A stretch of DNA of 64,000 nucleotides from Streptomyces sp. cg36 (GTDB taxonomy: Bacteria > Actinomycetota > Actinomycetes > Streptomycetales > Streptomycetaceae), in contig NZ_CP163520.1 of the NCBI RefSeq assembly GCF_041080675.1, positions 5,394,001 through 5,458,000 on the forward strand, read 5' to 3'. A program made the position numbers and the translations under genes. This document shows positions 47,544-57,556 of this stretch, one piece after another. The notes beneath the pieces are model-generated. The model made no database searches. It was not told where the DNA came from and saw only the letters and a program-made list of their open reading frames with translations. The number at the start of each line of letters is the position of its first letter. The first letter of the stretch is position 1.

Positions 47544-48842
47544 ATGGAAGGCATCGCAGCACACCACCCCGGATACGACCCGTCCGACGCGGAGCGGTGG
47601 GCCGCCGAGCCAGACAAGCGGCCCGGCCGCACCGCCTTCCAGCGCGACCGCGCGCGCGTGCTCCACTCCGGCGCGCTGCGCCGCCTGGCGGGCAAGACGC
47701 AGGTCGTCACCCCCGGCGTCACCGGCGGGATGTGGGACGCCAGCCCGCGGACCCGGCTCACCCACTCCCTGGAGTGCGCCCAGGTCGGCCGCGAGCTCGG
47801 CGCCGCCCTCGGCTGCGACCCCGACCTCGTCGAGGCCGCCTGCCTGGCCCACGACATGGGCCACCCGCCCTTCGGGCACAACGGCGAACAGGCGCTGAAC
47901 GACTTCGCCAAGGACTGCGGCGGCTTCGAGGGCAACGCCCAGTCGCTGCGCCTGCTGACCCGGCTCGAACCCAAGCGCTTCGTGCGCGGCGAGCACGGCG
48001 AGCCGGTCAGCGTCGGCCTCAACCTCACCCGCGCCGCGCTGGATGCGGCCACCAAGTACCCGTGGCCGCGCGGCGCCCACCCCACCGACCCGCGCTCGGT
48101 GAAGTTCGGGGTGTACGAGGACGACCTGCCGGTCTTCGACTGGATCCGCCGGGGCGCCGAGCCGTACCGCAAGTGCTTCGAGGCCCAGGTGATGGACTGG
48201 TCCGACGACGTGGCGTACTCGGTCCACGACTTCGAGGACGGGCTGCACGCCGGGCACATCGACCCCAACCTGCTCTTCGCCGAGCCGGAGCGGGCGGACA
48301 TCTGGCGCGTCGCGATCGGGCGGTACGTGCCGGACGACACCGATCCGCAGGAGCTCGCCGACGCCCTGGACCGGCTGATGGCCGAGGAGTGGTGGCCGCA
48401 CGGGTACGACGGGTCGGCGGTCGCCCAGGCCCGTCTCAAGGACGCCACCAGCCAGCTCATCGGCCGGTTCTGCCTGGCCGCCGAGAGCGCCACGCGCGGG
48501 CGCCACGGCGCGGGCCGGCTCAGCAGGTACGGGGCGGAGCTGGTGGTGCCGCGCGCCGCGCGCAACGAGTGCGCCGTACTGAAGGCGGTCGCCGTCCGCT
48601 ACGTGATGCAGCGCGAGGACCAGGAGCGGCTCCGCGCCGACCAGCGGGTGATTCTGGCCGAACTGGCCGAAGCGCTCACCGCGCGCGCCCCCGCCGACGG
48701 CCTCGACCCGCAGTTCCGCGCCCTGTTCGCGGATGCGTGCGACGACCGGGAGCGCAAGCGGGTCATCGTCGACCAGATCGCCTCCCTGACCGATGCGGCG
48801 GCCCTTTCCCTGCACGCCAGACTCACTGCCCGTCACGGATGA
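47544..48842 (+). CDS. dgt: deoxyguanosinetriphosphate triphosphohydrolase-like protein
   Basis: 432 residues, HD-domain dNTPase. The N-terminal '[26 protein letters not shown]' is diagnostic; metal ligands are His in '[10 protein letters not shown]', His-Asp in '[15 protein letters not shown]', and Asp in '[18 protein letters not shown]'. Hydrolyses dNTPs to nucleosides and triphosphate, affecting dNTP pools. ATG at 47544. It sits directly before the reductase-dnaG-hrdA block, a conserved Streptomyces order as I remember it. Confidence 0.93.
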   Translation: MEGIAAHHPGYDPSDAERWAAEPDKRPGRTAFQRDRARVLHSGALRRLAGKTQVVTPGVTGGMWDASPRTRLTHSLECAQVGRELGAALGCDPDLVEAACLAHDMGHPPFGHNGEQALNDFAKDCGGFEGNAQSLRLLTRLEPKRFVRGEHGEPVSVGLNLTRAALDAATKYPWPRGAHPTDPRSVKFGVYEDDLPVFDWIRRGAEPYRKCFEAQVMDWSDDVAYSVHDFEDGLHAGHIDPNLLFAEPERADIWRVAIGRYVPDDTDPQELADALDRLMAEEWWPHGYDGSAVAQARLKDATSQLIGRFCLAAESATRGRHGAGRLSRYGAELVVPRAARNECAVLKAVAVRYVMQREDQERLRADQRVILAELAEALTARAPADGLDPQFRALFADACDDRERKRVIVDQIASLTDAAALSLHARLTARHG

Positions 48843-48976
48843 GGCATGGTGGACGCACCCGTGAAGCACCGATGAAGCCCGGCCACTCGGCCGCCCCGAC
48901 GGAGCCAGCCCTCTTCCCCCACCACGCTCCGTGCGGGACGCTCGCAGATGGCGGCTGAGCAACGAGGAGGCATCAA

Positions 48977-50257
48977 GTGGTCGACGCAGACCGGACATTT
49001 GTCATTGTCGGTGGAGGACTGGCCGGGGCCAAGGCCGCCGAGACCCTGCGCGCCGAGGGGTTCAACGGCCGGGTGATCCTCATCGGAGACGAACGGGAAC
49101 ACCCCTATGAACGGCCGCCCCTGTCCAAGGGGTTCCTCTCCGGCAAGGAGGACCGCGACTCCGTCTTCGTCCACGAGCCCGCCTGGTACGCGCAGCGCGA
49201 CGTCGAGCTCCACCTCGGCCAGACCGTCGTCTCCATCGACCGCGCGGCCAGGACCGTGCGCCTGGGCGACGGCACCGTCATCGGCTACGACAAGCTGCTC
49301 CTCGCCACCGGCTCCGAGCCCCGCCGCCTCGACATCCCCGGCACCGGTCTCGCGGGCGTCCACCACCTGCGCCGCCTCGCCCACTCCGAGCGGCTGCGCC
49401 ACGTCCTGAAGGCGCTCGGCCGCGACAACGGCCATCTGGTGATCGCCGGGGCCGGCTGGATCGGCCTGGAGGTCGCGGCGGCGGCCCGCGGGTACGGGGC
49501 GGAGGTCACCGTCGTCGAGCCCGAGCAGACCCCGCTGCACCAGGTGATCGGCCCCGAGCTGGGCCAGATGTTCGCCGATCTGCACGCCGAGCACGGGGTG
49601 CGCTTCCACTTCGGCGCCCGGCTCACCGAGATCACCGGCCAGGACGGCATGGTGCTGGCGGCCCGCACCGACGACGGCGAGGAGCACCCGGCGCACGACG
49701 TGCTCGCCGCGATCGGCGCCGCCCCGCGCACCGCGCTCGCCGAGGCCGCCGGGCTCGCGCTCGTCGACCGGGAGCACGGCGGCGGGATCGCGGTGGACGC
49801 CTCGCTGCGCACCTCCGACCCGGACGTCTTCGCCGCGGGCGACGTGGCCGCCTCCCACCACCCGCTGCTGGACACCCGGCTGCGGGTGGAGCACTGGGCC
49901 AACGCCCTCAACGGCGGCCCGGCCGCCGCGCGCGCGATGCTCGGCCAGGACGTCACCTACGACCGGATCCCCTACTTCTTCTCCGACCAGTACGACCTGG
50001 GCCTCGAATACTCCGGCTGGGCACCGCCCGGCTCCTACGACCAGGTACTGCTCAGGGGCGACGCCGGAAAGCGCGAGTTCATCGCCTTCTGGCTCAGCGA
50101 GGGCCGGGTGCTGGCGGGGATGAACGTGAACGTGTGGGATGTCACAGACGCGATCCAGAGCCTGATCCGCGCCGGGTCCAAGGGCGTCCAGGTCGACCCG
50201 GACCGGCTGGCCGACCCGTCGGTGCCGCTCTCGGAGCTCGTACCCGACGCCTCCTGA
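48977..50257 (+). CDS. FAD-dependent ferredoxin/rubredoxin reductase
   Basis: 426 residues, two dinucleotide-binding folds: 'FVIVGGGLAGAKAAETLR' (FAD), 'YERPPLSKGFLSG', 'VIAGAGWIGLEVAAAARG' (NAD), 'DPDVFAAGDVA' (second FAD motif), and the C-terminal reductase_C domain. It passes electrons from NAD(P)H to a ferredoxin, for example for P450s. GTG at 48977 with GAGGAG 7-12 nt upstream. The 134 bp before it hold no gene. Confidence 0.93.
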   Translation: MVDADRTFVIVGGGLAGAKAAETLRAEGFNGRVILIGDEREHPYERPPLSKGFLSGKEDRDSVFVHEPAWYAQRDVELHLGQTVVSIDRAARTVRLGDGTVIGYDKLLLATGSEPRRLDIPGTGLAGVHHLRRLAHSERLRHVLKALGRDNGHLVIAGAGWIGLEVAAAARGYGAEVTVVEPEQTPLHQVIGPELGQMFADLHAEHGVRFHFGARLTEITGQDGMVLAARTDDGEEHPAHDVLAAIGAAPRTALAEAAGLALVDREHGGGIAVDASLRTSDPDVFAAGDVAASHHPLLDTRLRVEHWANALNGGPAAARAMLGQDVTYDRIPYFFSDQYDLGLEYSGWAPPGSYDQVLLRGDAGKREFIAFWLSEGRVLAGMNVNVWDVTDAIQSLIRAGSKGVQVDPDRLADPSVPLSELVPDAS

Positions 50258-50324
50258 CCCCGCCCGGACCGCCCCGGCCCGTCACGGCGCGCCCCGACCC
50301 GTCCCGAGTGTCACCGCGTCACCG

Positions 50325-50330
50325 TAGAAT
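50325..50330 (+). promoter_or_regulatory. -10 element of dnaG
   Basis: TAGAAT ends 6 bp before the GTG start of dnaG and there is no Shine-Dalgarno between them. This suggests a leaderless dnaG mRNA starting at or very near the GTG. Confidence 0.5.
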
Positions 50331-50336
50331 TGCCGC

Positions 50337-52229
50337 GTGGCAGGCAGGATCAACGATGACGACGTGAAGGCGGTCCGGGACGCGGTCCCGATCGACGCCG
50401 TCGTGTCCGAGTACCTCCAGCTGCGCAACGCGGGCGGCGGCAACCTCAAGGGCCTCTGCCCCTTCCACGACGAGAAGTCCCCGTCCTTCCAGGTCAGCCC
50501 CAGCAAGGGCCTCTTCCACTGCTTCGGCTGCCAGGAAGGCGGCGACACGATCGCCTTCGTGCGGAAGATCGACCACCTGTCGTTCTCCGAGGCGGTCGAG
50601 CGCCTCGCCGCCACCGCGGGCATCACCCTGCGGTACGAGGAGGGCGGCTACAACCCGTCCCACCAGCGCGGTGAGCGCATCCGGCTGGTCGAGGCGCACA
50701 AGATGGCCGCGCAGTTCTACATCGAGCAGCTGGGCACCAGCCCCGAGGCCGAGGTCGGCCGCGCCTTCCTCGCGGAGCGCGGCTTCGACCAGGCCGCCGC
50801 CGCCCACTTCGGCGTCGGCTACAGCCCGGCGGGCTGGGACCACCTCACCCGCTTCCTGCGCGGCAAGGGCTTCAGCGACAAGGAGCTGACCCTCTCCGGG
50901 CTCTCCCAGGAGGGCCGCCGGGGCCCCATCGACCGCTTCCGCGGCCGGCTGATGTGGCCGATCCGCGACGTCTCCGGCGAAGTCGTCGGCTTCGGCGCCC
51001 GCAAGCTCCGCGACGACGACAACGGCCCCAAGTACCTCAACACCCCCGAGACCGCGATCTACAAGAAGTCGCAGGTGCTGTACGGGATCGACCTCGCCAA
51101 GAAGGACATCGCCAAGTCCAGCCGCGCGGTCGTCGTCGAGGGCTACACCGACGTCATGGCCTGCCACCTGGCCGGGGTCACCACCGCCATCGCCACCTGC
51201 GGCACCGCCTTCGGCGGCGACCACATCAAGATCCTGCGCCGCCTGCTGATGGACAACGGCAGCGCGCGCGTGATCTTCACCTTCGACGGTGACGCGGCGG
51301 GCCAGAAGGCCGCCCTGCGCGCCTTCGAGGACGACCAGAAGTTCGCCGCCGAGACGTACATCGCCATCGCCCCCGACGGCATGGACCCCTGCGAGCTGCG
51401 GCTGGCCAAGGGCAACGAGGCGGTGGCCGACCTGGTCCAGCCCCGCACCCCGCTCTTCGAGTTCGCCATCCGCCAGATCGTCCAGCGGTACGACCTGGAG
51501 ACCCCGGCGGGCCGCGCCGCCGCCCTGGACGAGGCCGCCCCGATCGTCGCCCGGATCAAGAACGTGGCGTCCCAGCACGAGGTGGCGGTCCAGCTGGCCG
51601 GCATCCTCGGCATCCTGGACACCCAGTTCGTGGTCAAGCGCGTCGCCCAGCTGGCGCGTTGGGCCCGCGACCGCGGCGGCAAGGGCCCGGCCCCCCAGGG
51701 CCGCCGGGAGTACGGCGAGGTCCAGGCCCCGTCCGCCGCCCCCGCCGGCCCCGCGCTGAACCTGCGCAGCCCCGCCCACCGCACCGAGCGCGAGCTGCTG
51801 AAGCTGGCGCTCCAGCATCCGAACCTGGTCTCCCCGGCCTTCGACGCCTACGGCGTGGACGAGTTCACCGCCCCGCCCTACGCGGCGGTGCGCCAGTGCG
51901 TCATGGACGCGGGCGGCGCCGCCGACGCGCCCTCCGACTACCTCCCGGCCGTCATGGACTCCGCGCCCAACGACACCGTGCGCGCCCTGGTCACCGAGCT
52001 CGCCGTGGAGTCCATCCACGCCCGCGTGGTCGACGAGGCGTACGCGGGGGAGCAGCTGGTCGCCGTCCGCCGCCGCGCCGTCGACCGCCGGCTGCTGGAC
52101 ATCCAGGGCTCGCTGGCCCGCCTCGGGCAGAACGGCGACCCGGAGCGACTGGCCGCCGTGCAGAACGAGTTGTGGGTCCTCCAGCAGTACGGACAGGCCC
52201 TGCGCAACCGGGGCGCCGAGGCCCTCTGA
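50337..52229 (+). CDS. dnaG: DNA primase
   Basis: 630 residues. N-terminal CHC2 zinc domain ('LCPFHDEKSPSFQ', 'FHCFGCQEGGD'), Toprim catalytic core with Glu in 'VVVEGYTDVMACH' and Asp pair in 'FTFDGDAAGQKAA', then a linker and the C-terminal helicase-binding domain. Makes RNA primers for replication. GTG start. Followed by hrdA, a conserved pairing. Confidence 0.96.
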   Translation: MAGRINDDDVKAVRDAVPIDAVVSEYLQLRNAGGGNLKGLCPFHDEKSPSFQVSPSKGLFHCFGCQEGGDTIAFVRKIDHLSFSEAVERLAATAGITLRYEEGGYNPSHQRGERIRLVEAHKMAAQFYIEQLGTSPEAEVGRAFLAERGFDQAAAAHFGVGYSPAGWDHLTRFLRGKGFSDKELTLSGLSQEGRRGPIDRFRGRLMWPIRDVSGEVVGFGARKLRDDDNGPKYLNTPETAIYKKSQVLYGIDLAKKDIAKSSRAVVVEGYTDVMACHLAGVTTAIATCGTAFGGDHIKILRRLLMDNGSARVIFTFDGDAAGQKAALRAFEDDQKFAAETYIAIAPDGMDPCELRLAKGNEAVADLVQPRTPLFEFAIRQIVQRYDLETPAGRAAALDEAAPIVARIKNVASQHEVAVQLAGILGILDTQFVVKRVAQLARWARDRGGKGPAPQGRREYGEVQAPSAAPAGPALNLRSPAHRTERELLKLALQHPNLVSPAFDAYGVDEFTAPPYAAVRQCVMDAGGAADAPSDYLPAVMDSAPNDTVRALVTELAVESIHARVVDEAYAGEQLVAVRRRAVDRRLLDIQGSLARLGQNGDPERLAAVQNELWVLQQYGQALRNRGAEAL

Positions 52230-52378
52230 GGTCTGGCACGGACGGTACGGGGTACCCGTACCCGGAACAGCGCGGCATGGCGCCGCCGCTCCGGTAACCA
52301 CGCGGTCACGGACCGGCTGCAAAAAGTCACCGCACGCCCCTCGTGGCGGAGATGTGTCTTACCCCACACTGGGGTGCG

Positions 52379-53611
52379 GTGCCTGAGTCCTCGGAGCGCG
52401 GCCGGCCCACCGACGGTGGGCACCTCACCCCCGCGGATCCGCTCATCGTGTACGGGACGGACAGCGGCCCGGCCGCCCCCGTCCCGCTGCCGCACGCCCC
52501 CGATCCGGCAGCGATCACCCTGGAGGTCGCCCCCGTGCAGACCCAGACCCTGACCGACAGCGACGTCGTCACGACCGTGCCCCCGCAGAGCCGGGCCCCG
52601 CTCCACCCCGAGGCCGACGCGCCCGCCGTGGAGCTCGCCGACGATGTGGTGGAGGTGCACGAGCCGCCCGAGCGGGTGCCGGGGCGGGTGGATACCGGCG
52701 GGCCGTCCTCCGATCTCTTCCGCCAGTACCTGCGCGAGATCGGGCGCATCCCGCTGCTCACCGCCGCCGAGGAGGTGGAGCTGGCCCGCCGGGTCGAAGC
52801 GGGCCTGTTCGCCGAGGAGAAGCTCGGCAGCACCCCCGACCTGGACTCCCAACTCGCCGTGGACCTCGACAAGTTGGTCGTCATGGGCCGGATGGCCAAG
52901 CGCCGGCTGATCGAGGCCAACCTGCGGCTCGTCGTCTCGGTGGCCAAGCGGTACGTCGGGCGCGGGCTCACCATGCTCGACCTGGTCCAGGAGGGGAACC
53001 TCGGACTGATCCGCGCGGTGGAGAAGTTCGACTACGCGCGCGGCTACAAGTTCTCCACGTACGCGACGTGGTGGATCCGCCAGGCCATGTCCCGCGCCCT
53101 CGCCGACCAGGCGCGCACGATCCGCGTCCCGGTCCATGTGGTGGAGCTGATCAACCGGGTCGTCCGGGTGCAGCGCCGGATGCTCCAGGAGCGCGGCTAC
53201 GAGCCGACGCCGGAGGAGGTGGCCGCCCATCTCGACCTGGCGCCCGAGCGCGTCAGCGAGGTGCTGCGGCTCGCCCAAGAGCCCGTCTCGCTGCACGCGC
53301 CCGTCGGCGAGGAGGACGACGTGGCGCTCGGCGACCTCATCGAGGACGGCGACGCCGCGTCCCCCGTGGAGTCCGCCGCCTTCCTGCTGCTGCGCGAGCA
53401 CCTGGAGGCGGTGCTGTCCACGCTGGGCGAGCGCGAGCGCAAGGTGGTCCAGCTGCGCTACGGCCTGGCGGACGGCCGCCCCCGCACCCTGGAGGAGATC
53501 GGCCGGATCTTCGGCGTCACCCGCGAACGCATCCGCCAGATCGAGTCCAAGACCCTGAACAAACTCCGCGACCACGCCTTCGCGGACCAGCTCCGCGGCT
53601 ATCTGGACTGA
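52379..53611 (+). CDS. hrdA: RNA polymerase principal-like sigma factor HrdA
   Basis: About 410 residues (GTG at 52379; ATG 52352 and GTG 52343 are in-frame alternatives). A disordered N-terminus is followed by region 1.2 ('[20 protein letters not shown]'), 2.1-2.4 ('[20 protein letters not shown]', '[18 protein letters not shown]', '[13 protein letters not shown]'), region 3, and 4.2 ('[20 protein letters not shown]'). A group 2 sigma factor close to HrdB. The dnaG-hrdA order supports HrdA among Hrd paralogues. Ends at a strong hairpin. Confidence 0.92.
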   Translation: MPESSERGRPTDGGHLTPADPLIVYGTDSGPAAPVPLPHAPDPAAITLEVAPVQTQTLTDSDVVTTVPPQSRAPLHPEADAPAVELADDVVEVHEPPERVPGRVDTGGPSSDLFRQYLREIGRIPLLTAAEEVELARRVEAGLFAEEKLGSTPDLDSQLAVDLDKLVVMGRMAKRRLIEANLRLVVSVAKRYVGRGLTMLDLVQEGNLGLIRAVEKFDYARGYKFSTYATWWIRQAMSRALADQARTIRVPVHVVELINRVVRVQRRMLQERGYEPTPEEVAAHLDLAPERVSEVLRLAQEPVSLHAPVGEEDDVALGDLIEDGDAASPVESAAFLLLREHLEAVLSTLGERERKVVQLRYGLADGRPRTLEEIGRIFGVTRERIRQIESKTLNKLRDHAFADQLRGYLD

Positions 53612-53620
53612 GGCCCGGCG

Positions 53621-53669
53621 CGCCCGCGGGCAGGCGCGCCGCCGAGGGCGGAACGCGTGCCCGCGGGCG
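53621..53669. terminator. bidirectional terminator
   Basis: CGCCCGCGGGCA (53621-53632) pairs perfectly with TGCCCGCGGGCG (53658-53669); the loop contains GGCGCGCC. Lies between converging hrdA and ABC exporter genes. Confidence 0.75.
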
Positions 53670-53675
53670 GACGGG

Positions 53676-55601
53676 TCAGTCGACCTCGGCCACCGCCTGG
53701 GCGAACTGCGCCGCGTACAGCCGCGCGTACGCGCCGTCGGCGGCCAGCAGTTCGTCGTGCGAGCCCTGCTCCACGATCGCGCCGTTCTCCATCACGAGGA
53801 TGACGTCCGCGTCCCGGATCGTGGAGAGCCGGTGCGCGATCACGAAGGACGTACGGCCGTGCGCGAGGCGCGCCATCGCCTTCTGGATCAGCACCTCCGT
53901 CCGGGTGTCCACCGAACTCGTCGCCTCGTCCAGCACCAGGATCACCGGGTCGGACAGGAACGCCCGGGCGATGGTGATCAGCTGCTTCTCGCCCGCGCTC
54001 ACCCCCGTGCCCTCGTCGTCGATCACGGTGTCGTACCCGTCGGGCAGCGTGCGCACGAACCGGTCGGCGTGCGCCGCGCGGGCCGCCTCCTCGATCTCCT
54101 CGCGCGTCACCGGCCGGTCCGCGCCGTACGCGATGTTGTCCGCGATGGTGCCGCCGAACAGCCAGGTGTCCTGGAGCACCATGCCGATGCCCGCGCGCAG
54201 CTCCTGGCGGGACATCCGGGCCGCGTCCACCCCGTCCAGGGTGATCCGCCCGTCCGTCACCTCGTAGAACCGCATCAGCAGGTTGACCAGCGTGGTCTTG
54301 CCCGCGCCGGTCGGGCCGACGATGGCGACGGTCTGGCCCGGCTCGACCTTCAGCGACAGATCGTCGATGAGGGGCTTCTCCGGCTCGTAGCGGAACGAGA
54401 CCTTCTCCAGCGTCACCGCGCCGCGCCGCTCCACCGGCCGCTCGGCCGAGGCCGCGTCCGGCTCCTGCTCGTCCGCGTCGAGCAGCTCGAAGATCCGCTC
54501 GGCGGAGGCCACGCCCGACTGCACCAGGTTCGCCATCGAGGCGACCTGGGTGAGCGGCATCGAGAACTGCCGCGAGTACTGGATGAACGCCTGCACATCG
54601 CCGATCGACAGCGACCCCGAGGCCACCCGCAGTCCGCCGACCACCGCGACCAGCACGTAGTTCAGGTTCGAGATGAACATCATCAGCGGCTGCATCACAC
54701 CGCTGTTGAACTGCGCCTTGAACCCGGCCTCGTACAGCTCCTCGTTCTGCTCGGCGAACTGCCGCGCCGACTCCTCCTGCCGCCCGAAGACCTTCACCAG
54801 GCTGTGCCCGGTGTACATCTCCTCGACGTGCGCGTTGAGCCGCCCGGTGGTCTTCCACTGCTGCACGAACTGCGGCTGCGAGCGCTTGCCGACCTTGGTC
54901 GCCACGAACACCGACAGCGGTACGGTCGCCAGCGCCACCAGGGCCAGCAGCGGAGAGATCCAGAACATCATCGCGAGCACGCCGACGATCGTCAGCAGCG
55001 AGTTGATGAGCTGGCCCATCGTCTGCTGCATCGTCTGCGAGATGTTGTCGATGTCGTTGGTGGCCCGGCTGAGCACCTCGCCGCGCTTGGCCCGGTCGAA
55101 GTAGGACAGCGGCAGCCGCGAGAGCTTCGCCTGCACCTGCTCGCGCATCCGGAACACCGTGCGGTTGATCGCCCGGTTGGAGAGCCGGGTCGCCACCAGC
55201 ATCGCCAGGCCCGCGCCCACGTACACCGCGAGCGCGACCAGCAGCACGCTGCCGACCGAGCCGAAGTCGATGCCGTGGCCGGGGGTGAAGTCCACCCCGG
55301 AGAGCATGTCGGCGAGGCCGCCGTCGCCCTTGGCGCGCAGCCGGTCCAGCGCCTGCGCCTTGGTCGTCCCGTCCGGCATCTGCCGGCCGACCACGCCCGC
55401 GAAGACCAGGTCGGTCGCCTTGCCGAGGATCTTCGGCCCGACCACCGAGAGCGCCACGCTGAGCACGGCCGCCACGAGCATCACATAGAGCGTGCCCTTC
55501 TCCGGCGCGAGTTGTCTGAGCAGCCGCTTCGCGGACCCCTTGAAGTCCATCGAGCGCTTGCCGTCGCCCTGGCCCATCATCCGGGCCATGTGTCCGCTCA
55601 T
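53676..55601 (-). CDS. ABC exporter, second half (TMD-NBD)
   Basis: 641 residues: six-TM exporter domain then NBD with Walker A 'IVGPTGAGKTTLV', signature 'GVSAGEKQLITIAR' (S-A-G-E instead of S-G-G-Q), Walker B 'VILVLDEATSSVD' with the catalytic Glu, and 'FVIAHRLSTI'. An extra periplasmic insertion ('GRQMPDGTTKAQALDRLRAK') lies between TM1 and TM2. The ATG at 55601 overlaps the stop of the upstream half. It carries the consensus catalytic Glu that its partner lacks. Confidence 0.92.
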   Translation of the reverse strand: MSGHMARMMGQGDGKRSMDFKGSAKRLLRQLAPEKGTLYVMLVAAVLSVALSVVGPKILGKATDLVFAGVVGRQMPDGTTKAQALDRLRAKGDGGLADMLSGVDFTPGHGIDFGSVGSVLLVALAVYVGAGLAMLVATRLSNRAINRTVFRMREQVQAKLSRLPLSYFDRAKRGEVLSRATNDIDNISQTMQQTMGQLINSLLTIVGVLAMMFWISPLLALVALATVPLSVFVATKVGKRSQPQFVQQWKTTGRLNAHVEEMYTGHSLVKVFGRQEESARQFAEQNEELYEAGFKAQFNSGVMQPLMMFISNLNYVLVAVVGGLRVASGSLSIGDVQAFIQYSRQFSMPLTQVASMANLVQSGVASAERIFELLDADEQEPDAASAERPVERRGAVTLEKVSFRYEPEKPLIDDLSLKVEPGQTVAIVGPTGAGKTTLVNLLMRFYEVTDGRITLDGVDAARMSRQELRAGIGMVLQDTWLFGGTIADNIAYGADRPVTREEIEEAARAAHADRFVRTLPDGYDTVIDDEGTGVSAGEKQLITIARAFLSDPVILVLDEATSSVDTRTEVLIQKAMARLAHGRTSFVIAHRLSTIRDADVILVMENGAIVEQGSHDELLAADGAYARLYAAQFAQAVAEVD

Positions 55602-57331
55602 GCCGCCTCGGCCTCCGTCAGCTGGGAGAGCACGATCTCCCGGTACGTCTCGTTCTCGGCCATCAGCTCGTGGTGGCGGCCGGTGCCGACGACCCGGCCC
55701 TCGTCGAGGACGACGATCCGGTCGGCGTCGCGGATCGTGGAGACCCGCTGGGCGACGATCACGACGGTCGCCTCGCGCGTCTCGCGCAGCAGCGCCGCCC
55801 GCAGGGCCGCGTCCGTCGCGTAGTCGAGCGCCGAGAACGAGTCGTCGAAGAGGTAGATCTCGGGGCGCTGCACCAGGGTCCGGGCGATCGCCAGGCGCTG
55901 GCGCTGGCCGCCGGAGACATTGGTGCCGCCCTGGGAGATCGGCGCGTTCAGCCCGCCCTCCAGCTTGCCGACGAACTCCTTGGCCTGGGCGACCTCCAGC
56001 GCGTGCCAGAGCTCCTCGTCGGTGGCGTCCGGGTTCCCGTACCGCAGGTTGGTCGCGACCGTCCCGGAGAAGAGGTACGGCTTCTGCGGGACCATCGACA
56101 CCGTCTTGGCGAGCAGCGCGGGATCCAGGGTCCGCACGTCCTCGCCGTCGACGAGCACCGCCCCGTCCGTCACGTCGAACAGCCTCGGTACGAGACCGAG
56201 CAGCGTCGACTTGCCGCTGCCGGTCGACCCGATGATCGCGGTGGTCTCGCCCGGGCGGGCCACCAGCTCCACCCCGTTGAGCACGGCCTCCTCGGCGCCC
56301 GGATAGGTGAAGTCGGCGCCGCGCACCTCCAGGTGGCCGCTGCGGCGCAGCTCGACGACGGGGGCCTTCGGCGGCACCACGCTCGTCTCGGTGTCCAGCA
56401 CCTCCTCGATGCGCTCGGCGCAGACCTCGGCGCGCGGCACCATCATGAACATGAAGGTGGCCATCATCACGGCCATCACGATCTGCATCAGATACGTGAG
56501 GAACGCGGTGAGCTGGCCGATCTGCAGCGAGCCGTTGTCGATGCGGTGCGCGCCGAACCAGACCACCGCGACCGACGAGACGTTCACGACGGTCATCACC
56601 GTCGGGAACATCAGCGCCATCAGCCGGCCGGTGCCGAGCGAGACGTCGGTGAGCTCGGTGTTGGCGCCGCGGAAGCGGCCCTGCTCGTAGTCGTCCTTCA
56701 CGAACGCCCTGATCACCCGGTTGCCGGTGATCTGCTCGCGCAGGACGCGGTTGACCGTGTCGAGGCGGGTCTGCATGGTCCGGAACAGCGGACGCATCTT
56801 GCGCACGATCAGCGAGACGCAGACGCCGAGCACCGGCACCACGGCCAGCAGCACCGCGGAGAGCGGCACGTCCTGGCCGAGCGCCATGATGATGCCGCCG
56901 AAGCACATGATCGGCGCGGACACCATCAGGGTGAACGACATCAGCGTCAGCATCTGGACCTGCTGGACGTCGTTGGTGGTCCGGGTGATCAGGGACGGCG
57001 CCCCGAAGTGGCCCACCTCGCGCGCGGAGAAGGACTGCACCCGCGCGAACACGGCGGCGCGCATGTCCCGGCCGACCGCGGCGGCCGTGCGGGCGCCGAA
57101 GTAGACGGCGCCGACGTTGCAGACGACCTGGACCAGGCTGACGGCGATCATGACACCGCCGAACTCCAGGATGTATCCGGTGTCCCCGCTGACGACACCG
57201 TTGTCGATGATGTCGGCGTTCAGGGTCGGCAGATAGAGGGTCGCGCACGTCTGGAGCAGCTGGAGGAGCACCAGGAACGCGATCGGTTTCTTGTACGGAA
57301 CCAGATGGGTTCGCAGCAGTCGTATGAGCAC
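55598..57331 (-). CDS. ABC exporter, first half (TMD-NBD, degenerate catalytic site)
   Basis: 577 residues from a GTG at 57331 with GGAG 10 nt upstream (GTG 57385 is possible). Six-TM domain ('LVPYKKPIAFLVLLQLLQT'), NBD with Walker A 'IIGSTGSGKSTLL', signature 'NVSGGQRQRLAIAR' and Walker B 'IYLFDDSFSALD', where Asp replaces the catalytic Glu. With the 53676 gene it makes a TM287/288- or BmrCD-like heterodimer with one degenerate site, probably exporting drugs or lipids. Confidence 0.92.
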   Translation of the reverse strand: MLIRLLRTHLVPYKKPIAFLVLLQLLQTCATLYLPTLNADIIDNGVVSGDTGYILEFGGVMIAVSLVQVVCNVGAVYFGARTAAAVGRDMRAAVFARVQSFSAREVGHFGAPSLITRTTNDVQQVQMLTLMSFTLMVSAPIMCFGGIIMALGQDVPLSAVLLAVVPVLGVCVSLIVRKMRPLFRTMQTRLDTVNRVLREQITGNRVIRAFVKDDYEQGRFRGANTELTDVSLGTGRLMALMFPTVMTVVNVSSVAVVWFGAHRIDNGSLQIGQLTAFLTYLMQIVMAVMMATFMFMMVPRAEVCAERIEEVLDTETSVVPPKAPVVELRRSGHLEVRGADFTYPGAEEAVLNGVELVARPGETTAIIGSTGSGKSTLLGLVPRLFDVTDGAVLVDGEDVRTLDPALLAKTVSMVPQKPYLFSGTVATNLRYGNPDATDEELWHALEVAQAKEFVGKLEGGLNAPISQGGTNVSGGQRQRLAIARTLVQRPEIYLFDDSFSALDYATDAALRAALLRETREATVVIVAQRVSTIRDADRIVVLDEGRVVGTGRHHELMAENETYREIVLSQLTEAEAA

Positions 57332-57556
57332 GTGGGGGCTCTCCGGGTCGGCAAGATCGAGGGGTTCGCACCCATCTTCCGACACTCCACCCCTGGAACC
57401 TCAACCGATTAAGCCAAGGGCGAGTCAAAAGGATGAGTCAAGAACGGACCCCCGGCGCAGTCAAGGCGACACACCGGAGATCACTCGTTCGGCTTTCCTT
57501 TCGCGCCCGTGCGCCACGGACCCGGCGCCCCGCCCGTCCCGGCCGCCCCGCCCGGC

